Shown here in pieces: positions 54,901 through 55,640 of a stretch of DNA of 64,000 nt. Both the position numbers and the translations under genes were made by a program. This DNA is from Heliopora coerulea (taxonomy: Eukaryota > Cnidaria > Anthozoa > Scleralcyonacea > Helioporidae): contig JASJOG010000006.1 of NCBI GenBank assembly GCA_030142905.1, positions 2,677,501 through 2,741,500 on the forward strand, in the 5' to 3' direction. Within the stretch, counting starts at the first letter, position 1, and each line of letters begins with the position of its first letter. The notes beneath the pieces were generated by a model, which searched no databases, was not told the DNA's origin, and saw only the letters and a list, made by a program, of their open reading frames with translations.

Positions 54901-55640
54901 AATCGTCAAAATGATATACAAGACGATAATACAGAAATTCTCACAAAAAATAAAAAGTCGCATTTCCAGAATGAAAAAATTTACGGTAGAATTTCATTTA
55001 TAAAAAAATTACATTCAAAATATTTAAAATAAATTTTAGTTATTATTGTCTGCAACTGATTTAATGTTTCTTTCTTTCTGTCTTTTTTTCCTTTTTGTTT
55101 TTTCTTTTACATGCTTGTTTCAATTTCTCTTGCTATTTCTTCATTTTTTATGCAATTCGATAATTTTTTTAAAAGTCATTATTTTCAATTAGCAATTTTG
55201 AACGACTGGTTTGTGTAATAAGATTTTAAACTTTCAAATCTGCCAATACACAGAGGAGCCTTATCGAATTGAAACAGATCTGCTTTGGCCTACCTTTGGT
55301 ATATAGCGCCGATATTTACCAATTTCAGAAAACAATTCTTTGTCTGCTTTTTCCAGGGCCAGATCAATTCTTGTTGTTCCACCTGATGGTCGATCGAGGG
55401 CTTTTTGTAGGGTTTTGTTCAGGCTTTCATAGTCGAAGTCCGGATTTTCGAACTGATCAAAACCAATAACAGTTGTTGCGTTAGAACTGTACTTAATGAT
55501 CCCGACATGTGTTCCTTCCCTAGAAACATTGAATCCAGCAATAACCCTTAGAATAAATGCTTTCACTTTCTCAAAGTTTTCTTTGGTAATGCTGCCAGAT
55601 TGATCAACTAAAAATCCCAGCTCTACAGGCGTGTCACATT
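941..55640 (-). CDS. Collagen VI-like chain with alternating vWA and WAP modules (27 exons, partial at both ends)
   Basis: This is an overview of one gene whose exons are listed separately. Reading down from 55640, the exons total 3773 nt and 1258 residues with no stop. Each has an AG acceptor and GT donor on the minus strand, and phases agree at every junction. Order: vWA, vWA, WAP, vWA, WAP, vWA, linker, 20 Gly-X-Y triplets, 38-residue break, 89 triplets. In animals this kind of protein is a secreted matrix collagen: vWA modules bind other matrix proteins and the helix trimerises. A secreted, extracellular location is inferred, since no signal peptide is visible. The nearest known family is collagen VI (several N-terminal vWA modules before a helix), but WAP modules are not part of vertebrate collagen VI chains. 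Exon joins were made by eye without transcripts; the phase agreement makes me confident in the overall model. Confidence 0.9.
1117..1161 (-). CDS. Collagen helix exon, 45 bp
   Basis: Five triplets GVL GMK GSD GVD GKI, acceptor CTCCTAG, donor GTAAGT. Confidence 0.92.
1162..3405. other. Intron, nothing recognised
   Basis: Intron between two helix exons. Short open frames occur but none has recognisable content or sensible splice context. Confidence 0.6.
3406..3459 (-). CDS. Collagen helix exon, 54 bp
   Basis: Six triplets GDP GKQ GMI GLQ GFK GQK, acceptor ATTGTAG, donor GTGAGT. Confidence 0.93.
3561..3758 (-). CDS. Collagen helix exon, fused 198 bp
   Basis: Twenty-two perfect triplets, from GEK GRA GTP to GLP GAA GKS, acceptor ATATAG, donor GTATTT. 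The middle is very basic (GKS GPK GKK GGN GKR GKE) and preceded by GLK GER, which resembles GxxGER integrin-binding motifs; binding is untested. 198 bp is twice 99, again pointing to ancestral exon fusion. The donor is the weakest part of this call. Confidence 0.9.
4872..4970 (-). CDS. Collagen helix exon, 99 bp
   Basis: Eleven triplets from GSR GMP GDD to GVT GEK, acceptor TTCGTAG, donor GTAATT. 99 bp equals 54 + 45, suggesting loss of an intron between two ancestral exons. Confidence 0.92.
5325..5825. repeat. Two degenerate hexamer-like minisatellite patches
   Basis: Patches at about 5325-5415 and 5710-5825 are built of imperfect ATTAGT, ATTGGT and ATTCGT units, with ordinary sequence between. 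They make spurious open frames on both strands rich in VLV or NTN repeats. Confidence 0.7.
6220..6651 (+). pseudogene. Gag-like retroelement ORF remnant
   Basis: An open frame from about 6222 to a stop at 6651, with an acidic start (PDEDDFNVAKKLGSDIDADL), then LCPNNCSLLLTPKVNPDLWG and SAQQLELENIRRVFVN. From memory, the CPNNC / KVNPDLW pattern recalls a gag-like protein common in cnidarian retroelements, perhaps of the tyrosine-recombinase type; this is not checked. No polymerase or terminal repeat is next to it, so it is a fragment inside a collagen intron. Confidence 0.45.
6767..7197. mobile_element. Fold-back MITE, copy 1
   Basis: 431-bp palindromic element: CACCTTTTACTGTTC at the left and its complement ending AAAAGGCG at the right, with arms of about 200 bp. 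Most of the left arm is repeated in inverted form after a TTTGGCAAGATATTTC centre. Its ends have drifted from those of the other copies and no TA flank is evident. Confidence 0.8.
7251..7556. mobile_element. Fold-back MITE, copy 2 (internally deleted)
   Basis: 306 bp, ends CACATTTTGCTG and CAGCAAAAGGTG, flanked by TA on both sides. It has lost about 120 bp of the left arm relative to copy 3. It lies 53 bp from copy 1. Confidence 0.85.
7998..8042 (-). CDS. Collagen helix exon, 45 bp
   Basis: Five triplets GFK GQR GDD GPR GLK, acceptor ATTTTAG, donor GTTTGT. 45 bp is the other standard collagen exon length. Confidence 0.92.
8152..8205 (-). CDS. Collagen helix exon, 54 bp
   Basis: Six triplets GDP GEP GLK GED GGF GDR, acceptor CCTTTAG, donor GTAATT. 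The intron to the previous exon is only 80 bp. Confidence 0.93.
8286..8339 (-). CDS. Collagen helix exon, 54 bp
   Basis: Six triplets GLT GDI GSI GRK GEK GPQ, acceptor TTCTAG, donor GTAAGT. Confidence 0.93.
8784..9209. mobile_element. Fold-back MITE, copy 3 (most complete)
   Basis: 426 bp between TA duplications, ends CACCTTTTGCTGTTC and GGCAAAAGGTG. Long inverted arms share ATTACCAGAAAATATAC. No coding capacity. TA duplication and terminal inverted repeats fit a Tc1/mariner-mobilised MITE. Confidence 0.88.
9384..9437 (-). CDS. Collagen helix exon, 54 bp
   Basis: Six triplets GNP GYV GRP GPL GLS GPK, acceptor AAATCAG, donor GTATGT. Confidence 0.93.
9438..12002. other. Intron, mostly unassigned
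   Basis: Apart from the nuclease fragment at 11043-11427, I recognise nothing in this intron; short frames around 10.4-11.0 kb have no family features. Confidence 0.5.
11043..11427 (-). pseudogene. GIY-YIG endonuclease fragment of a Penelope-like element
   Basis: An open minus-strand frame reads SSVVYKNTCPGCQASYIGKT, then RCLLTRVKEHAYSKNSEIYN, SCEHF, IFNDCRILDK and ends EKPLLNQGQKPRESL. The Y...C..C..SYIG.T start and the following R..EH are the GIY-YIG nuclease core found at the C-terminus of Penelope-like retroelements. The reverse transcriptase is missing. It differs clearly from the Penelope-like elements at 27-30 kb, so it is a separate lineage. Confidence 0.75.
12003..12056 (-). CDS. 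Collagen helix exon, 54 bp
   Basis: Six triplets GNE GVL GVT GGM GHP GEQ, acceptor TTTGAAG, donor GTGAGC. Confidence 0.93.
12215..12268 (-). CDS. Collagen helix exon with a helical cysteine
   Basis: 54 bp, six triplets ending GAP GAC. The Y-position cysteine is residue 30 of helix 2. Acceptor TTTGTAG, donor GTAAG. Confidence 0.92.
12386..12433 (-). CDS. Collagen helix exon, start of helix 2
   Basis: 48 bp, reading ISKA then GPR GKR GVK GQP. Acceptor CCGTAG, donor GTATTG. The non-triplet start marks the end of the interruption. Confidence 0.85.
13362..13742. mobile_element. Fold-back MITE, copy 4
   Basis: 381 bp between TA flanks, ends CACCTTTTGCTATTC and CAGCAAAAGGTG. Its centre differs from copy 3 and is partly deleted. 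Confidence 0.85.
13745..15263. other. Intron, nothing recognised
   Basis: No gene, repeat or structured element recognised between MITE copies 4 and 5. Confidence 0.5.
15264..15406. mobile_element. Fold-back MITE, copy 5 (left arm only)
   Basis: 143 bp of the left arm, beginning CACCTTTTGCTGTTC after a TA, and stopping after GGGCATTCCATAGC. The right arm is absent. Confidence 0.75.
15545..15812 (-). mobile_element. tRNA-derived SINE, copy 1
   Basis: The head (15613-15682, minus) has a D-arm GCTC...GAGC with A-box TAGCTCAACAGG and a B-box GAGTTCAAATCCC, but the anticodon stem does not pair and the acceptor ends mismatch, so it is a SINE head and not a working tRNA. The 60-bp tail below it (to about 15545) recurs at 15.8 and 22.3-22.6 kb. 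The flank up to 15812 also recurs at 22.4-22.55 kb. Confidence 0.7.
15800..15925. repeat. Partial SINE with folded-back B-box
   Basis: The SINE tail recurs, then the B-box half is followed at once by its own inverse: GCGGGATTTGAA then TTCAAATCCCGC around 15871-15906. Confidence 0.65.
16745..16846 (-). CDS. Non-collagenous interruption exon
   Basis: 102 bp, phase 0 both ends, acceptor TTTTTCAG and donor GTTTGT. It encodes 34 residues without Gly-X-Y periodicity, beginning IIERVGEKGPDF and ending SSFISDEVSK. With the first four residues of the next exon (ISKA) it forms a 38-residue break between helix 1 and helix 2. The frame stays open and joins both neighbours in phase, so I take it as a real exon, although I know no matching domain. 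Confidence 0.72.
16952..17041 (-). CDS. Collagen helix exon, 90 bp
   Basis: Ten perfect triplets ending GPV GPP GDL, donor GTACGT, acceptor TTATTAG. It is the last exon of helix 1, which totals 20 triplets. Confidence 0.92.
17093..17965 (+). pseudogene. 5'-truncated non-LTR retrotransposon (LINE)
   Basis: An open frame from 17093 to the stop at 17842 encodes the second half of a reverse transcriptase: RGVPQGTVLGPVLFSLMVND, then LLIKFADDMTL (catalytic FADD), then KNWSKDNGMVLNLSKT and a thumb region ending RSFINRSLFNLL. The 3' UTR ends in an (AATG)n tail at 17918-17965, as in CR1/L2-type elements. It is inserted antisense to the collagen gene between two helix exons. Endonuclease and the first half of the RT are missing, so it is not autonomous. 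The intact FADD and single open frame suggest it is fairly recent. Confidence 0.85.
18004..18057 (-). CDS. Collagen helix exon, 54 bp
   Basis: Six perfect triplets (GEK GKI GLA GSK GAL GDL), acceptor CTTCAG, donor GTAAGT. 54 bp is the classic collagen exon length. Confidence 0.93.
18225..18385. repeat. Degenerate pentanucleotide minisatellite (CAACG / CAACA)
   Basis: Units such as CAACG, CACAA and CAGAA repeat imperfectly for about 160 bp with almost no T on the plus strand. Spurious frames on both strands derive from it. Confidence 0.75.
19370..19519. repeat. Inverted pair of SINE tails
   Basis: GTAAGAGCTTGACGAACATT at 19457-19476 and its inverse near 19400-19420 flank a short centre. The same tail sequence follows the tRNA-like head at 42.3 kb, so this is two tails of that SINE family joined in opposite orientation with no head left. 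Confidence 0.65.
19520..21198. other. Intron, nothing recognised
   Basis: No coding sequence or repeat recognised; short frames show no family features. Confidence 0.5.
21199..21240 (-). CDS. Collagen helix exon, start of helix 1
   Basis: 42 bp, phase 0 both ends, giving VK then four triplets GPM GEP GLR GEK. Acceptor TTGTTTAG and donor GTGAGA. This is where the triple helix begins. Confidence 0.88.
21429..21460 (-). CDS. Linker micro-exon between vWA4 and the helix
   Basis: A 32-bp exon, phase 1 in, phase 0 out. With the G left by the previous exon it gives GIKPTEPPVIV, a proline-rich linker. Acceptor CTTAAAG and donor GTAAGTTT flank it. It is short, so the evidence is mainly phase compatibility on both sides. 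Confidence 0.7.
21631..22290 (-). pseudogene. 3' end of a CR1/L2-like LINE with (TTC)n tail
   Basis: The minus frame at 22096-22290 reads LPLLDYCDSAWGN, then LQRLQIRAAKIVLND and LHLLTLEKK, the conserved end of the reverse-transcriptase ORF in CR1/L2/jockey-like elements. A 3' UTR of about 390 bp follows, ending AATAAAGTTG, then 77 bp of TTC repeats (GAA on the plus strand, 21631-21707). A SINE begins immediately at its 5' truncation. Confidence 0.8.
22291..22550 (-). mobile_element. tRNA-derived SINE, copy 2
   Basis: Same head (about 22351-22421), tail (22291-22350) and flanking repeat as copy 1, with point changes in the B-box side (GACTTCAAATCCC). Confidence 0.7.
22551..22706 (-). mobile_element. 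tRNA-derived SINE, copy 3, with inverted B-box end
   Basis: Head at 22603-22674 with perfect D-arm, tail below it. Directly above, 22678-22706 repeats the T-arm in inverse (GTGCGAGTTCAAATCC), as at 15.9 kb. Confidence 0.7.
22707..27170. other. Long intron segment, mostly unassigned
   Basis: Part of the 12.3-kb intron before vWA4. A GT-rich degenerate repeat (GGCTTAGG, GGTTTAGG units) lies at about 24060-24185, and a possible solo LTR at 23532-23851. I found no supportable exon. Confidence 0.5.
27300..29008 (-). pseudogene. Penelope-like element, minus copy (RT + GIY-YIG)
   Basis: The coding frame runs from about 29008 down to a stop at 27612. It starts in the reverse transcriptase (LPKLHKPQIPMRPIVSFCGS), then FDVKSLFTSIP, LHGTAMGSPVS, WFRYVDDTIT (catalytic YVDD) and AIPFLDCLVS. 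A C-terminal GIY-YIG nuclease follows: YKINCSDCQATYIGETSRNL and RLTEHKRATK. This pairing defines Penelope-like elements. The N-terminal RT part is missing, so the copy is 5'-truncated. After the stop, a 3' region with GTCGAAACGTCAG extends to about 27300. It forms one arm of the inverted pair described with the plus copy. Confidence 0.88.
29009..30532 (+). pseudogene. Penelope-like element, plus copy (RT + GIY-YIG)
   Basis: A second copy points the other way, head to head with the first. Its frame is open from about 29009 to the stop at 30273 and the deduced protein matches the minus copy residue for residue over the shared 400 residues, including MGSPVS, YVDD and the TYIGETSRNL nuclease core. 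It is 132 bp shorter at the RT end, which leaves 28877-29008 as an unpaired loop. Homology ends near 30532 in CTTCCTCAAAC. Such identity implies a very recent duplication, gene conversion or an assembly artefact. Confidence 0.88.
31020..31440. repeat. Degenerate pentanucleotide minisatellite (TGTCC / TGTTC / TGTTG)
   Basis: Imperfect TGTTG units, then TGTTC and TGTCC units (best at 31200-31437). The plus strand is almost free of A in the second part. It is the pyrimidine-rich counterpart of the repeat at 18.2 kb. Confidence 0.75.
31441..33230. other. Intron, nothing recognised
   Basis: No supportable gene or mobile element. Confidence 0.5.
33232..33324. repeat. Imperfect hairpin of about 90 bp
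   Basis: GCCATTGTGCCATCGCGCCA pairs with GGTACGATGGCACAATGGCC across an ACAATGGCTGACTATTGT centre, and the flanks (AGGCTTGTAC / GTCCAAGCCT) also pair. Looks like a small fold-back element. Confidence 0.65.
33802..34039 (-). CDS. vWA4 exon c
   Basis: Residues 802-880 plus one base; phase 0 in, phase 1 out. It begins with the central strand NVIFISNGN (TDG replaced by SNG), then VFPVVVSSQPDIPTLKRIAS, HVYLTTSYNAL and the closing cysteine DACVK. Donor GTAGGA follows. The next exon is more than 12 kb downstream, after the largest intron in the window. Confidence 0.87.
34127..34305 (-). CDS. vWA4 exon b
   Basis: Residues 743-801, completing the split codon at 742; phase 1 in, phase 0 out. It reads VDSGLLLTTSLERTHAVRF and ends AKYAKETITVQS before donor GTGCGT. 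It is the middle of the fourth vWA, normally the region with the MIDAS threonine, which is not evident here. The divergent sequence alone would not identify it; its position, phases and the join to NVIFISNG do. Confidence 0.8.
34306..37669. other. Intron within vWA4
   Basis: Only a diverged repeat at about 36445-36600 is recognised: TCTGATGATGTTG followed later by TTAAGATTATTTGCTGGGCA, related to the right arm of the hairpin at 56926-57130. Nothing else supported. Confidence 0.5.
37670..37858 (-). CDS. vWA4 exon a (MIDAS lost)
   Basis: Residues 679-741 plus one base; phase 1 to phase 1. It begins DCRFPMDLAFVIQDSIDE, where the expected aspartate of DxSxS is glutamine. It continues KKFMKGVMNALDVG and WIGIIVFNRLAEIKLEFSANQ. 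This vWA is split into three exons (37670-37858, 34127-34305, 33802-34039), more than the others. Confidence 0.88.
38055..38280. repeat. Polypyrimidine tract
   Basis: About 225 bp of CTTTT/TTTCTC-rich sequence, nearly purine-free on the plus strand, in the intron between WAP2 and vWA4. Confidence 0.8.
38656..38769 (+). pseudogene. N-terminal fragment resembling Crypton/ZMYM-type tyrosine-recombinase proteins
   Basis: A 37-codon frame begins MASASRFCEVSEDEIECLL and continues PEKTKNVLCKVC before a stop. From memory this start resembles the many cnidarian proteins of the Crypton-derived ZMYM/QRICH-like type; the rest is missing. The upstream hairpin CGCTATCTATTCG / CAGATAGCGAGTAGCG belongs to the repeat. 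Confidence 0.35.
39757..39861. repeat. Palindromic fold-back repeat A
   Basis: ACTAATACTACCTCC at 39769 pairs with GGAGGTAGTATTAGT ending at 39852. Inner TCAAACCGG pairs with CCGGTTTGA. Confidence 0.75.
39902..39978. repeat. Palindromic fold-back repeat B
   Basis: ATTAGCTATTAAACCTC pairs with GAGGTTTAATAGCTAAT (one mismatch at the inner edge) around a 40-bp loop. It lies 40 bp from repeat A. Confidence 0.75.
40155..40286 (-). CDS. WAP2, four-disulfide-core module
   Basis: A 132-bp exon, phase 1 to phase 1, residues 635-678. Eight cysteines sit in WAP order, with the signature TCPGQEKCC followed by LC and SC; the first part reads GNCRSPLCPPGDP. It lies between vWA3 and vWA4, so the gene repeats a vWA-WAP unit. 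Role as for WAP1: disulfide-rich spacer or protease-inhibitor-like module, not decidable from sequence. Confidence 0.91.
40533..40730 (+). CDS. Unrecognised 65-codon open frame
   Basis: Begins MAAVSLTLNLSEIIVTNQF and ends FSRLLLRV. I recognise no family, and it lies inside an intron of the collagen gene on the opposite strand. It could be a repeat-derived fragment like those at 38.7 and 44.8 kb, or chance. Weak call. Confidence 0.15.
   Translation: MAAVSLTLNLSEIIVTNQFPEDVQSQQDERYQLIAGKDPEHFLRIANSDGAGKTNKKFSRLLLRV
41063..41297 (-). CDS. vWA3 exon b
   Basis: Residues 557-634 plus one base; phase 0 in, phase 1 out. It starts DFARALVVLSTGKPT, where the third MIDAS aspartate (TDG) is replaced by STG. 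It continues LGVQIWGVHTGADSSN and FLNNFVTTVCS. The joined codon with WAP2 gives CSAKEGNC. Acceptor TTTTACAG and donor GTAAGTTC flank it. Confidence 0.9.
42036..42087. repeat. Tandem 26-bp duplication
   Basis: TTTTGTACATAATTAAAATT is present twice in direct repeat (42036-42061 and 42062-42087) with differences only in the last bases. Confidence 0.85.
42294..42450 (+). mobile_element. tRNA-derived SINE of a second family
   Basis: The head (42294-42371) has an A-box-like GGTTAGAGCATC and a perfect B-box GGTTCGATCCCC with a T-stem GCGGG/CCCGT, but no consistent anticodon stem. The tail AAATCGTTTTTCTGAGGTAA and GAGCTTGACGAACGTTGATC to about 42450 recurs, headless, at 19.4-19.5 kb. A functional tRNA is unlikely. 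Confidence 0.65.
43107..43158. repeat. Short near-perfect hairpin
   Basis: TTTCAAAACTACTATTACC pairs with GGTACTAGTAGTTTTGAAA, with a four-base loop after CTTGAA/TTCAAG. Stem about 24 bp. Confidence 0.85.
43280..43611 (-). CDS. vWA3 exon a (DTSGT variant MIDAS)
   Basis: Residues 446-556; phase 1 in, phase 0 out. It starts DCFNPVEIALLIDTSGTQG, so the first MIDAS motif reads DxSxT. Next come helix SLKELKEFAKELLFSF, strand GRVALITYNNETKIHMGF and the segment NRPGRNLDEALKFTAENVF, where the usual MIDAS threonine is an asparagine. It ends KGGIRQ before donor GTATGA. The partner exon is 41063-41297. Confidence 0.91.
43786..44110. mobile_element. MITE-like element filled with TTCACATATGAA palindromes
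   Basis: Ends CCCTTACGAAAATTTCACAT and ATGTGAAGTTTTTGTAAGGG are inverted repeats of about 22 bp. The interior holds roughly a dozen imperfect copies of TTTCACATATGTGAAA-like half or full palindromes. No coding capacity. No clear target duplication. Confidence 0.65.
44792..45060 (+). pseudogene. Decayed Crypton/ZMYM-like fragment
   Basis: After a start MASSFV and a stop, a frame reads DEVAVPDNTKKATKFG, a pattern I associate with the same Crypton-derived proteins as at 38.7 kb, followed by several in-frame stops. Recognition is from memory and weak. Confidence 0.3.
45721..45882 (-). CDS. WAP1, four-disulfide-core module
   Basis: One 162-bp exon, phase 1 to phase 1, residues 392-445. It has the eight cysteines of a WAP domain, including RPGKCPYSP at the start and the signature PCPGSEKCC followed by GC and RC. 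WAP modules are compact secreted domains, often protease inhibitors or antimicrobial, but many have purely structural roles. The spacing between cysteines 3 and 4 is longer than in WAP2 (nine residues between them). Because it is phase 1-1 it can be inserted or lost without changing the frame, consistent with exon shuffling. Confidence 0.9.
45974..46057. repeat. Hairpin with 39-bp arms and 5-bp loop
   Basis: CACGTTCTCAAGCTATTCTA pairs with TAGAATACCTTGAGAACGTG; the stem extends outward through ATGTTTTATACG / AGTATAAAACAT with few mismatches. Confidence 0.88.
46516..47465. mobile_element. Possible element with GATAGTGTC-rich inverted ends
   Basis: Left end (46516-46625) and right end (47325-47465) both contain repeated GGATACTGTC/GATAGTGTC motifs in opposite orientation. 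Inside, AATAAAACTACCAGA at about 47013 pairs with TCTGGTAGTTTTATT at about 47130. No open frame of interest. Boundaries are approximate. Confidence 0.4.
47707..48285 (-). CDS. vWA2, single exon, degenerate MIDAS
   Basis: A complete 193-codon module in one exon, phase 1 to phase 1, residues 199-391. It starts VCYRDFEVAFLI and continues GFEDIKVIANALLSTFG, VHVGIVTCAEVG, KYLIVIGDNS and VKIKSMSLGTDP, ending SITEGLCK. The MIDAS is lost: where DxSxS is expected the sequence reads P-T-V-N-S, and the TDG position reads GDN. Single-exon vWA modules bounded by phase-1 introns are typical of collagen VI genes. Here the neighbouring vWA modules are split into two or three exons, so exon structure differs within one gene. 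A structural rather than metal-dependent role is an inference. Confidence 0.9.
48286..49356. other. Intron, nothing but a palindrome
   Basis: A perfect 22-bp palindrome GCAACATTGC-ATGCAATGTTGC-like lies near 48912-48934; otherwise nothing recognised between vWA1 and vWA2. Confidence 0.5.
49357..49603 (-). CDS. vWA1 exon b (C-terminal half)
   Basis: Residues 117-198 plus one base; phase 0 in, phase 1 out. It opens with VLLVLTDGQQS, the vWA strand carrying the third MIDAS aspartate, and continues GVEVFVLGIGENVD and DDLTEQVEELIESFCK. Joined to the exon at 55294-55640 it gives IPK-VLLVLTDG, the usual vWA join. The final Cys pairs conceptually with the Cys at the module start. Acceptor TTTTGTTAG and donor GTACAAAG flank it. 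Confidence 0.92.
49870..49955 (+). mobile_element. Penelope-like 3'-end remnant
   Basis: TCTCAAGACTACACTAACCT and GATTCAAACCATTT match the 3' region of the elements at 27.3 and 30.5 kb. About 85 bp only; no coding part. Confidence 0.65.
50074..51640 (-). pseudogene. R2-like non-LTR element, copy C (decayed)
   Basis: From high to low coordinate: an RT remnant with LNHLLCMDDLKL (near 51.45 kb) broken by stops; a post-RT region at 50699-51106 with RRTRKLVNIYGAIHSRDNV and SGRGLIVVEDCV; then HWDLCNRFGLKHKEKWREHE; and at 50074-50343 the C-terminal MIDISCPGDSRVLDKEQ and ITPIVTSALGTVP. The last part matches the restriction-like endonuclease region used by R2-type elements. Frameshifts separate the pieces, so it is dead. 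It lies in the intron that splits vWA1. Confidence 0.72.
51662..53620 (-). pseudogene. R2-like non-LTR element, copy B (with hairpin insertion)
   Basis: The longest copy. At 53017-53547 the reverse transcriptase reads RRGIFQADSLSPLLF, then INHLLFMDDLKLYG (catalytic FMDD kept). At 52734-52985 the post-RT region reads KLLTVHGTFNPRSDVDRLYL and GGRGLMSYESCVRAEE. At 52221-52415 HLISGCKKLAQRECKRR is the zinc-knuckle-like part. A 208-bp hairpin interrupts at 52004-52211. The C-terminal nuclease follows at 51662-52033: ECRKPDIVVVEKEE, VDIAIPDD and DVVPVVIGALGTVSKKL. Frameshifts make it inactive. Confidence 0.78.
52004..52211. mobile_element. 208-bp hairpin element with hammerhead-like motif in both arms
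   Basis: Arms of about 98 bp (ATAAAACAGCGGCGTTCTTG and its complement at the other end) around a short TTAGGAGATTT centre. Each arm, read toward the outside, contains CTGACGA, a short AGGC...GCTT stem and GAAACGTC. It interrupts copy B of the R2-like element at an otherwise continuous part of the protein, so it is a later insertion. No coding capacity. Confidence 0.8.
53640..54681 (-). pseudogene. R2-like non-LTR element, copy A (C-terminal part)
   Basis: Begins with the post-RT region KRKTRKLVTMYDGIHPRSNV (near 54.6 kb). Next comes SWTWLKEGTIKGETETLITA (54098-54400) with AAQEQVLATNSMRAK and a cysteine CEDKQMK, then a decayed tail IIPVVKGAQGITSKNLKIGL near 53.72 kb. It matches the matching parts of copies B and C in order, so the three copies lie head to tail. 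Confidence 0.68.
55065..55150. repeat. Short polypyrimidine tract
   Basis: TTTCTTTC/TTTTTTCC-rich, next to the donor side of vWA1 exon a's intron. Confidence 0.6.
55294..55640 (-). CDS. vWA1 exon a (N-terminal half, intact MIDAS)
   Basis: Residues 1-116 of the visible protein; enters in phase 1 and leaves in phase 0. After a flanking Cys (ECDTP) comes the hydrophobic strand ELGFLVDQSGSI, a canonical DxSxS metal-binding motif, then helix 1 (ENFEKVKAFILRVI), strand THVGIIKYSS and the MIDAS threonine segment SGGTTRIDLALEKA. It ends YRRYIPK, immediately before donor GTAGGC. The matching second half is 5.7 kb away at 49357-49603. This is the only vWA in the window with all MIDAS positions kept, so it is the likeliest metal-dependent ligand-binding module. 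The codon before it starts in an exon I could not find. Confidence 0.92.
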
